Positions 1 to 7,058 of a stretch of DNA of 10,214 nt are shown piece after piece. The position numbers and the translations under genes are program-made. Each line of letters starts with the position of its first letter. Position 1 is the stretch's first letter. This DNA is from Trueperaceae bacterium (GTDB lineage: Bacteria; Deinococcota; Deinococci; Deinococcales; Trueperaceae). Under the pieces are notes generated by a model. The model saw nothing but the letters and a program-made list of their open reading frames with translations. It was not told the origin of the DNA and made no database searches. The stretch spans positions 1 through 10,214 of the forward strand of contig SKMG01000043.1 of assembly GCA_007121175.1 (NCBI GenBank), written 5' to 3'.

Positions 1-60
1 ACGCCGCCGCTGTGGACGCCGCCGCTGTGACCGCCGCCGCTGTGACCGCCCCCGCGACAC
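1..60. repeat. 15-bp GC-rich tandem repeat, about three copies
   Basis: Three successive 15-bp units (1-15, 16-30, 31-45) share the core CGCCGCCGCTGTG and differ only at their edges; a fourth unit (46-60) is degenerate. On the plus strand, one frame reads as an Ala/Val-rich tail (AAAVD-AAAVT-AAAVT) ending at TGA 78-80. Another reads TPPLW-TPPL and stops at TGA 28-30. Either could be the C-terminal end of a gene entering from the left, but the window is too short to decide, so no CDS is called. Confidence 0.6.
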
Positions 61-61
61 G

Positions 62-90
62 ACGGCCCCCGTCACGCTGACGGGGGCCGT
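62..90 (-). terminator. Factor-independent-type hairpin downstream of ppsA
   Basis: Positions 62-74 and 78-90 form a perfect 13-bp stem with a 3-nt loop (CGC), beginning 18 nt past the ppsA stop codon. No T-tract follows on either strand, as is common for hairpin terminators in GC-rich genomes. The symmetry means it could also stop transcription arriving from a rightward gene to the left. Assignment to ppsA rests on position and stem strength. Confidence 0.75.
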
Positions 91-107
91 ATCTCGAGGA
101 CTCGGGC

Positions 108-2513
108 CTAGCTGCCGACCGGGTCGAGGCGCTCCTCCGCCGCGGCGATCTTGGGCAGCACCGCCAGGATGCTGTCTGGGTTGAGCGAGATCGAGTCGAT
201 GCCCTCGGCGACCAAGAACTCCGCGAACTCAGGATAGTCCGACGGCGCCTGACCGCAGATGCCGATGTGGCGTCCTGCGGCACGCGCGCCTTGGATGAGC
301 ATCCGCACTGCCCGCTTGACGGCCTCGTCGCGCTCGTCGAACATCTCGGCGAGCAGCGTGGTGTCGCGGTCGATGCCGAGCACGAGCTGGGTGAGGTCGT
401 TCGAGCCGATCGAGAAGCCGTCGAAGCGCTCCGCGAAGCCGTCGACCAGCAGCACGTTCGACGGCACCTCGGCCATCACGAACACCTCGAGCCCGCCCTG
501 ACCGCGCTCGAGGCCCTCCTCGGCCATCACCGAGAGCACCCGGTCGGCTTCGTCCAGAGTGCGGCAGAACGGGATCATCACCACCACGTTGTCGAAACCG
601 AGCACCTCCCGCACCCGCTTGATGGCCTGACACTCGAGTGCGAAGCCGGCGCGGTAGAGGTCGGCGTCGTAGCGCGAGGCGCCGCGGAAGCCGAGCATCG
701 GGTTCTCCTCGAAGGGCTCGAACTCGTTGCCGCCGATCAGCGCGGCGTATTCATTGGTCTTGAAGTCGCTGGTGCGCACGATCGTCTTCTGGGGGTAGAC
801 CGAGGCCGCGATCTTACCGATGCCGCGCGCGAGGTGCTCGACGAAGTACGCGGACTTGTCGTCCCAGCCGAAGGTGAGCTCAGCGATGTGGCGCTTGGCG
901 TCCTGGTCGTCGAGCGTGTCGAAGTTGACCAGCGCCATCGGGTGGATCCTGATCAGGTCGCTGATCATGAACTCCATGCGCGCCAGCCCGATGCCCGCGC
1001 ACGGCAACCGCCACCAGCGCAGCGCGGCGGTGGGGCTGGCGATGTTGAGCATCACCTCGGTGCGGGTGTGCGGCACGTCGGCCACCGGCGTGGAGGTGGT
1101 GCGGAACGGCAGCGTGCCGGCGTAGATGAAGCCACGATCGCCCTCGGCGCACGAGAGCGTCACCTCTTGGCCGTCGTGCAGCCTGCGGGTGGCGTCGTTG
1201 GTGCCGACGATCGAGGGTATCCCGAGCTCGCGGCTGATGATCGCCGCGTGGCAGGTGCGGCCACCGTGGTCGGTGACGATGCCGGCGGCCCGCTGCAGGA
1301 TCGGCATCCAGTCGGGATCGGTCATGCCGGTCACCAGGATGCGGCCGTCGATGAAGCGCTCGATGTCCTCGACGTTCTCGATCACCTGGACCTCGCCGTG
1401 CGTGATCGCCTCGCCGACCGCCTGTCCCTCGACCAGCACCTCGCCGCGCTGCTCGAGTGCGTAGCTCGCGAGGGTGTCGTCGCTCCGCCGCGACGGTAGC
1501 GTCTCGGGCCGCGCCTGGACGAAGTAGAACTCGCCGGTCTCGCCGTCTTTCGCCCACTCCAGGTGCATCGGCGAGTCGAAGTGGCGCTCGATCGCCAGCG
1601 CCCGGCGCGCCAGCTGCAAGACCTCGTCGTCGTCGAGCACGCGCGCGCGCCGCTCCGCTTGGCTGGTCTTCTTGACCGTGACGGTGGCGGTGCCGCCCTC
1701 GGCGTAGAGCATGCGGCTCTGCTTCTCGCCGACGTGCGCCTCGATGATCGGGCGCAGCTCCGAGCGCTGCAGCAGCGGCTTGAAGACCATGTACTCGTCG
1801 GGGTTGACCGCTCCCTTTACGACGGTCTCGCCGATGCCCCAGGCCGCGTTGATGACGATCGCGTCCTGGAAGCCGGTCTCCGGGTCGGTGGTGAACACCA
1901 CGCCGGCGCCGGCTAAGTCGCTGCGCACCATCTTCATCACGCCCACCGACATCGTGGTGCTCAAGTGATCGATGCCGTGCGCGACGCGGTAGCTGATCGC
2001 TCGGTCGGTGAAGTGCGACGCCACGCAGGCCTTGCAGGCGTCGAGCAGGTCGGCCGCGCCGCGGACGTTGAGGAAGGTCTCCTGCTGGCCGGCGAAGCTC
2101 GCCTCGGGCAGGTCGTGCGAGGTGGCCGAGGCCCGGACCGCGACGTCGACCTCGTCCTGGTCGAAGTGCCGACCGAGCTCGGCGTAGGCCTCGGTGAGCG
2201 CCTCGGCCATGTCGGGCGGGTACTCGCCCTGCAGGAACAGCCGCCGGATCGCCTTGCCGACGCGGTGCAGCGGGCGGGTGCCCTCCTGCAGTGCGGCCAG
2301 CTGGGCCTCCATCGCCTGGCGGATGCCGTTGTGGCTGACGAAGCGGTCGTACGCCTCGGCGGTGGAGGCGAAGCCCTGGGGCACGAGGATGCCCCGGTCG
2401 GCCAAGTGCCGGGTCATCTCGCCGAGTGCGGCGTGCTTCTCGCCTACCAGCGGAGCGTCGTCTCTGATGATGTCGGTGAACCAGCGAACGTACGGCGACG
2501 GGGCTCCGGTCAT
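108..2513 (-). CDS. ppsA: Phosphoenolpyruvate synthase (pyruvate, water dikinase)
   Basis: Cytoplasmic enzyme making PEP from pyruvate with ATP, giving AMP and phosphate; it lets cells run gluconeogenesis from pyruvate or lactate. The start at 2513 gives 801 residues, close to the 792 of E. coli PpsA, and has a GGAGG box 7 nt upstream; the open frame extends 31 codons further but without a better start. Domains in order: N-terminal ATP-grasp nucleotide-binding domain (RASATSHDLPEASFAGQQET), a mobile phosphohistidine domain with GGRTCHAAI (catalytic His about residue 422), and a C-terminal TIM-barrel PEP/pyruvate domain with FSIGSNDLTQLVLGIDRD and GICGQAPS (catalytic Cys about residue 753). 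Both positions match the E. coli enzyme. No PpsR-type regulatory kinase is present in the window. It is transcribed alone, divergently from the sugar-activation operon. PPDK is less likely because the length and motif spacing fit PpsA. Confidence 0.96.
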   Translation of the reverse strand: MTGAPSPYVRWFTDIIRDDAPLVGEKHAALGEMTRHLADRGILVPQGFASTAEAYDRFVSHNGIRQAMEAQLAALQEGTRPLHRVGKAIRRLFLQGEYPPDMAEALTEAYAELGRHFDQDEVDVAVRASATSHDLPEASFAGQQETFLNVRGAADLLDACKACVASHFTDRAISYRVAHGIDHLSTTMSVGVMKMVRSDLAGAGVVFTTDPETGFQDAIVINAAWGIGETVVKGAVNPDEYMVFKPLLQRSELRPIIEAHVGEKQSRMLYAEGGTATVTVKKTSQAERRARVLDDDEVLQLARRALAIERHFDSPMHLEWAKDGETGEFYFVQARPETLPSRRSDDTLASYALEQRGEVLVEGQAVGEAITHGEVQVIENVEDIERFIDGRILVTGMTDPDWMPILQRAAGIVTDHGGRTCHAAIISRELGIPSIVGTNDATRRLHDGQEVTLSCAEGDRGFIYAGTLPFRTTSTPVADVPHTRTEVMLNIASPTAALRWWRLPCAGIGLARMEFMISDLIRIHPMALVNFDTLDDQDAKRHIAELTFGWDDKSAYFVEHLARGIGKIAASVYPQKTIVRTSDFKTNEYAALIGGNEFEPFEENPMLGFRGASRYDADLYRAGFALECQAIKRVREVLGFDNVVVMIPFCRTLDEADRVLSVMAEEGLERGQGGLEVFVMAEVPSNVLLVDGFAERFDGFSIGSNDLTQLVLGIDRDTTLLAEMFDERDEAVKRAVRMLIQGARAAGRHIGICGQAPSDYPEFAEFLVAEGIDSISLNPDSILAVLPKIAAAEERLDPVGS

Positions 2514-2520
2514 TGACGTA

Positions 2521-2525
2521 CCTCC
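2521..2525 (-). promoter_or_regulatory. Ribosome-binding site of ppsA
   Basis: On the minus strand the sequence reads GGAGG followed by 7 nt and ATG (2513-2511). This canonical Shine-Dalgarno box fixes the start at 2513 rather than at the upstream in-frame ATG near 2606. Confidence 0.85.
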
Positions 2526-2569
2526 TACCGCAGCGGCGGGCGCGGTCGGCGTTTGTGCGGTCCGAGCGG

Positions 2570-2588
2570 CGACCCCGCTGCGGGGTCG
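2570..2588 (-). promoter_or_regulatory. Hairpin in the ppsA 5' leader
   Basis: Positions 2570-2577 pair with 2581-2588 (8 bp, CTG loop). The hairpin lies about 57 nt upstream of the ppsA start, between the proposed promoter and the ribosome-binding site. It could influence leader stability or attenuation, but no competing structure or leader peptide was identified, so any regulatory role is speculative. Confidence 0.4.
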
Positions 2589-2617
2589 GTCCGGTACTCG
2601 GCACACGAGGTTGTAGC

Positions 2618-2646
2618 AGCATAGACCTTCGTGCGTGACGGCACAA
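2618..2646 (-). promoter_or_regulatory. Candidate sigma70-type promoter for ppsA
   Basis: Read on the minus strand, TTGTGC (2646-2641) is separated by exactly 17 nt from TATGCT (2623-2618). The -10 box matches TATAAT at 4 of 6 positions and the -35 box matches TTGACA only at TTG. Transcription would begin near 2611, leaving a leader of roughly 100 nt. The spacing is good but the boxes are imperfect. An alternative extended -10 (TGC-TACAAC) lies just downstream. Confidence 0.4.
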
Positions 2647-2775
2647 GGGAGCGTTGCCGCGGCGGTGACGACGGCGGTCGCCTGCTACGCTCTGCCTCGG
2701 CGCCCCCCGCGGACGCCCGCCGAAGGCAACCCCCCGCGCGAGCCTCGCCGCGGACGCCCCCCGCCGGCGCCGGGA

Positions 2776-2784
2776 TGCTAGCGT
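2776..2784 (+). promoter_or_regulatory. Extended -10 element for the sugar-activation operon, possibly leaderless
   Basis: TGC-TAGCGT matches an extended -10 box (TGn-TAnnnT) and ends 7 nt before the ATG at 2792, which would place the transcription start on or next to the start codon. No Shine-Dalgarno sequence precedes this ATG, as expected for a leaderless mRNA. No -35 box is recognisable, which is tolerated when the -10 is extended. A second TGC-TACGCT at 2683-2691 is an alternative giving a leader of about 95 nt. Confidence 0.45.
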
Positions 2785-2791
2785 CGCCAGC

Positions 2792-3517
2792 ATGGAGTAC
2801 GTCTGTCTGGCCGCGGGTCCCGGCACGCGTTTTGGCGAGCTCGGGCGCTACCTGCAGAAGGCCATGTACCCGGTGGGTCTGCGGCCGTTCCTCGAGCACA
2901 CGCTGGTGCAATGGCTCGAGGGCGCGGCGGTCGACGCGCGGCGCGACCGCCTGACGCTGGTGGTCGGCCATCTCGACGAGCAGCTGCGCGGCTACTTCGG
3001 GGCCTCGTTCGAGGGGGTGCCGCTGCGCTACGTGGCGCAGAGCGCGCCGCGCGGCACCGGCCACGCCATCGGGGTCGGAGTCGACGCCCTGCCGGACGAG
3101 ACCGAGTCGGTGGTGGTGTGGCTGGGGGATCTCTTCGTGCCGGCCGCGGCGTTCCGGGAGCTGCTCGCGCACCCCGCGCCGGCGGTGGTGGCTCAGTCGC
3201 GGGGCGCACCCGACGAGAGTGCGCGGTTGCGCGCCACGCGCGCCGGGGAGCGGGTGACGCGCGTCTGGGACGGCGAGGGCCCGTGGCTCGACGCCGGGCT
3301 GTGGCGGCTGCCGCTGCGCGTGGCGCGCGGCCTGCGGCGCATCAGCGCCGAGAAGGGCGAGTACCGGGTGCTGCCCAACCTCCAGGAGCACCTCGACGAG
3401 GGGTTGGAGCTCGGCTGGCTCGAGCTCGGCGAGTGGCTGCACCTCGGCGGCGAGCACCCGAGCCCGGAGGAGAACGTGAGGCGGGTCGTGCGGCGGCTCT
3501 GGGAGCTCGCGCCGTGA
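2792..3517 (+). CDS. Sugar-phosphate nucleotidyltransferase (NTP_transferase family)
   Basis: Predicted to join a sugar-1-phosphate to an NTP, giving an NDP-sugar and pyrophosphate. The 241-residue protein has the N-terminal nucleotide-binding signature LAAGPGTRFGELG (residues 6-18) followed by K23 in QKAMYPV. It also has TGHAI, the metal-binding Asp in WLGDLF (D113), and WLDAGLW (D167), in the usual family order. It is short and single-domain, like HddC or RmlA-type cores without extra C-terminal modules. Two departures stand out. The usual PK before MxPV is QK, and the C-terminal W-x-D-x-G-T-P-E segment reads WLHLGGEHP, with His217 where the second metal-binding Asp is expected. Its stop overlaps the start of the downstream sugar kinase by 4 bp (GTGA), indicating translational coupling. 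The combination recalls heptose (HddA/HddC) or fucose salvage pathways. Substrate and nucleotide preference cannot be read from the sequence. Confidence 0.88.
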   Translation: MEYVCLAAGPGTRFGELGRYLQKAMYPVGLRPFLEHTLVQWLEGAAVDARRDRLTLVVGHLDEQLRGYFGASFEGVPLRYVAQSAPRGTGHAIGVGVDALPDETESVVVWLGDLFVPAAAFRELLAHPAPAVVAQSRGAPDESARLRATRAGERVTRVWDGEGPWLDAGLWRLPLRVARGLRRISAEKGEYRVLPNLQEHLDEGLELGWLELGEWLHLGGEHPSPEENVRRVVRRLWELAP

Positions 3518-4479
3518 TCGCCGCAGCCGCACCCCTGCGCATCCCGCTCGGCGGCGGCCTCACGGACCTGCGCGCCTACGCGGAGCGCTTCGGCGGCGTC
3601 ACCATCAGCAGCACCATCGGCCAGTCGGCGTTCGTGACGGTGCTGCCGCCGCTCGGCGAGCGCTTCGAGGTGCACGTCGCCGGCGGCTTCGAGACGGCGG
3701 GCCGGCTCGACGAGCTCCGCAACGACCTGGTGCGCGAGGCGCTACGAGCCGCGGGCATGCAGGATTCGCCGGTGCGGCTAGCGGTGTGGGTGGACGTAGC
3801 CGGCGAGAGCGGCCTCGGCACCTCGGGCGCCATCACCGTGGCCGTGCTCCACGCGCTGGCTGTCTACCGCGGCGAGCCGGCCAGCCCCGAGCGGCTCGCG
3901 GAGACCGCGGCCCACATCGAGGTCGAGGTGCTGCGCGGCGCGTCTGGTTACCACGACCCGCACGTGTGCGCCCGCGGCGGCCTGCTGCGGCTCGACTACC
4001 AGGGCGCGCAGGTCGGGGCCCGGCGGCTCTCGCTCACGCCTGAGACGCGGCGCGCCTTCGCCGACTCGCTGCTGCTGTTCGCCAGCGGGCGACAGGCGCG
4101 CACCAAGCCCTCGCTCGACCTGCTCAGCGCGCAGTTCGAGTCGGCACTACCCGTGCTGCACGAGATCAAGGCGGTGGCGCTGGAGCTCGAGGCGGCGCTC
4201 GAAGCCGGCGATCTGGGGCGCGCCGCGAGCTGCATCGGAGAGAAGCAGCGCTTGAAGATGCGCCTCCCGGGCCACTTCAGCGACGCCTTCGTCGAGGACG
4301 TGGTCGCGAGGGTGGAGGCGACCGGCGCCGCGGCGCAGATCCCGGGCGGCAAGATCAGTGGCTACGTGCTGGTGTGCTGCCTCGAGGGCCAGCACGAGGC
4401 CGTGCGGGCCACGCTCTCGCAGCTGCGCGAGGTGCCGCTCCGCCTGAGCGAGCGCGGCACGCGCGCGCTGCGGGTGTAG
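3514..4479 (+). CDS. GHMP-family sugar kinase (heptose/fucose-kinase-like)
   Basis: Predicted to phosphorylate a sugar or sugar-phosphate with ATP, providing the substrate for the nucleotidyltransferase just upstream. The GTG start at 3514 overlaps the upstream stop by 4 bp and has GGGAG 8 nt before it; the product is 321 residues, usual for this family. Motif I reads APLRIPLGGGLTDLRAYAE (residues 6-24), resembling the APLRISFAGGGTDL of D-glycero-D-manno-heptose 7-phosphate kinase HddA. Motif II is ESGLGTSGAI (phosphate-binding loop, residues 98-107). YHDPHVCARGGL corresponds to the QDQ-type segment of the same family. Motif III is abnormal: GGKISGYVLVCC (278-289) lacks the AGGGGF stretch that normally follows K-x-x-G. 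The kinase assignment is firm; HddA-like substrate choice is inference, and activity may be altered by the motif III loss. Confidence 0.87.
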   Translation: MIAAAAPLRIPLGGGLTDLRAYAERFGGVTISSTIGQSAFVTVLPPLGERFEVHVAGGFETAGRLDELRNDLVREALRAAGMQDSPVRLAVWVDVAGESGLGTSGAITVAVLHALAVYRGEPASPERLAETAAHIEVEVLRGASGYHDPHVCARGGLLRLDYQGAQVGARRLSLTPETRRAFADSLLLFASGRQARTKPSLDLLSAQFESALPVLHEIKAVALELEAALEAGDLGRAASCIGEKQRLKMRLPGHFSDAFVEDVVARVEATGAAAQIPGGKISGYVLVCCLEGQHEAVRATLSQLREVPLRLSERGTRALRV

Positions 4480-4490
4480 TTCGGCGTCGT

Positions 4491-4532
4491 CTCGAAGGTC
4501 GAGGATCTGCTCGGGAGGTCCGCTACCGGATC
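4491..4532 (+). terminator. Weak possible terminator of the sugar-activation operon
   Basis: Two small hairpins follow the kinase stop. CTCGA 4491-4495 pairs with TCGAG 4499-4503 (3-nt loop), and 4517-4522 pairs with 4527-4532 (6 bp including one G-T pair, CTAC loop). Neither is followed directly by a T-run; the nearest is TTCCTTTTCC at 4553-4562. Termination here is plausible by position but the structures are weak. Confidence 0.25.
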
Positions 4533-4542
4533 ACGCCAAAGA

Positions 4543-4648
4543 CGACTCCCGCTTCCTTTTCCTGCTCCGTCGGGGTCCCGTCACCTGGTCGAACGGTCTG
4601 GCTGGTGCGGTGAGTCCCTGTCGAGCCTCGAGTGGCTAGCGGGAGTCG
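4543..4648 (+). ncRNA. Possible structured RNA enclosed by an 11-bp inverted repeat
   Basis: CGACTCCCGCT (4543-4553) is perfectly complementary in inverted orientation to AGCGGGAGTCG (4638-4648), 84 nt apart. Inside lie TCACC/GGTGA and GGG/CCC pairings in nested order, plus a tight CGAG-C-CTCG hairpin near 4622-4630. The nested layout resembles a small RNA or leader element of about 106 nt. No known family is recognised and no promoter was identified for it, so transcription in either direction is unproven. Confidence 0.25.
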
Positions 4649-4655
4649 CCAGAAA

Positions 4656-4713
4656 GGATGTGATCCATTTGAGAGTCGATCACGGACCTCCTTTCGACTG
4701 TCAGACTACATCC
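4656..4713 (+). ncRNA. Stem-loop presenting a CCUCCUU loop
   Basis: GGATGT (4656-4661) pairs with ACATCC (4708-4713) as an outer stem. An inner stem is made by AGTCGA (4674-4679) and TCGACT (4694-4699), prolonged by two more pairs across a G-G mismatch (4671-4672 with 4701-4702). The 14-nt apical loop (4680-4693) contains ACCTCCTT. In RNA this equals the anti-Shine-Dalgarno tail of 16S rRNA. Loops of this kind occur in some small RNAs that bind ribosome-binding sites. On the minus strand the same bases read AAAGGAGGT, a perfect Shine-Dalgarno, but what follows is only a 15-codon frame starting GTG very close to it. Confidence 0.3.
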
Positions 4714-4767
4714 AGGGCTCCTGCCAACAGGTACCGCACTTCACCGCCATCTGAGTGCTCGTGGGTG

Positions 4768-4773
4768 TATGAT
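4768..4773 (+). promoter_or_regulatory. Candidate -10 box (TATGAT) upstream of hppA
   Basis: TATGAT matches the TATAAT consensus at 5 of 6 positions and lies in the least GC-rich part of the gap. No convincing -35 box is found 16-18 nt upstream. Use of this site would give an hppA leader of about 230 nt spanning the repeats at 4792-4837. GATAAT at 4876-4881 (also 5 of 6) is a second candidate closer to the gene, with TTTTCC at 4854-4859 as a poor -35. Confidence 0.3.
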
Positions 4774-4791
4774 GATCTTTGCGTGTTTGGA

Positions 4792-4837
4792 GCCTGGCGT
4801 CACCAGGCGGCGCCCGGGATCAGTGGGCGGCGCCCGG
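4792..4837 (+). repeat. Inverted repeat followed by a 20-bp-spaced direct repeat
   Basis: GCCTGG (4792-4797) and CCAGGC (4803-4808) form a 6-bp hairpin with a 5-nt loop. Immediately after, GGCGGCGCCCGG occurs twice (4806-4817 and 4826-4837), spaced 20 bp start to start, about two helical turns. Each copy contains the palindrome GGCGCC. Spacing and location between the two candidate -10 boxes would suit paired regulator-binding sites or leader structure; no regulator is identified. Confidence 0.45.
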
Positions 4838-5000
4838 CGGGCGCGCCTGTGTGTTTTCCCGCACCTCCCGCTCGGGATAATCATCCCCACCTTGCACGGT
4901 ATGCTCGGCGCGTTTGGCGTGTCCGCCGGCGATCCGGCGCCCTGTGCCGCGCGTGAGCGGTCGCACGGCCGGGCATCCGCTCGCGGTAGCGCAGATCCAG

Positions 5001-5005
5001 GGAGG
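5001..5005 (+). promoter_or_regulatory. Ribosome-binding site of hppA
   Basis: GGAGG (within GGGAGGT) lies 4 nt before ATG 5010. It selects this start over in-frame upstream codons such as the one near 4914, which lack such a signal and would add residues unlike the family. Confidence 0.8.
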
Positions 5006-5009
5006 TGCC

Positions 5010-7028
<2,019 letters not shown>

Positions 7029-7058
7029 ACGCCTTCCGATCCGAAGCCGGCAGCCACC

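Larger units (their letters stand above)
4480..5009. other. 530-bp gene-free region rich in inverted and direct repeats
   Basis: Between the sugar kinase stop and hppA I see no credible protein gene. The one open frame of note (4660-4956) has no ribosome-binding site and no family resemblance. The part from about 4530 to 4790 is visibly less GC-rich than the flanking genes. From left to right it holds a weak hairpin after the kinase stop (4491-4503), a second small hairpin (4517-4532), and a T-rich run (4553-4562). These are followed by an 11-bp long-range inverted repeat (4543-4648), a stem-loop with a CCTCCTT loop (4656-4713), and paired GC-rich repeats (4806-4837). The hppA promoter candidates complete the region. 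It probably contains the end of one operon, perhaps a small RNA, and the hppA control region. Confidence 0.6.

Noticed and set aside
267..1499. 410-codon open frame antisense to ppsA
   Set aside because: It mirrors the ppsA codons, has no ribosome-binding site and its translation is His/Asp/Glu/Ala-rich without family motifs. Long antisense frames are expected in GC-rich genes.
2707..2760. Direct repeat of CCGCGGACGCCC in the ppsA/nucleotidyltransferase gap
   Set aside because: Two short GC-rich copies 41 bp apart could arise by chance in this composition and do not align with either promoter.
880..2826. 648-codon minus-strand frame over ppsA
   Set aside because: Arg/Ala-rich out-of-frame shadow of ppsA; no domain resemblance.
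4560..4620. tRNA-like GGTCGAAC segment
   Set aside because: No acceptor, anticodon or TpsiC stems can be assembled around it.
4679..4695. Resemblance to the 3' end of 16S rRNA (GATCAC then CTCCTTTC)
   Set aside because: The match is interrupted by four extra bases and the flanking sequence does not resemble helix 45 or the spacer, so a 16S remnant is not supported; only the loop similarity is kept as a finding.
4621..4707. Short minus-strand frame behind a perfect Shine-Dalgarno (15 codons, GTG start)
   Set aside because: The start lies only 3 nt from GGAGG and the frame ends after 15 codons at a TAG; too short and poorly spaced to call as a gene.
4660..4956. 98-codon plus-strand frame in the gap before hppA
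   Set aside because: No Shine-Dalgarno, mixed low-information sequence, and it crosses the inverted repeats and promoter candidates; unlikely to be a gene.
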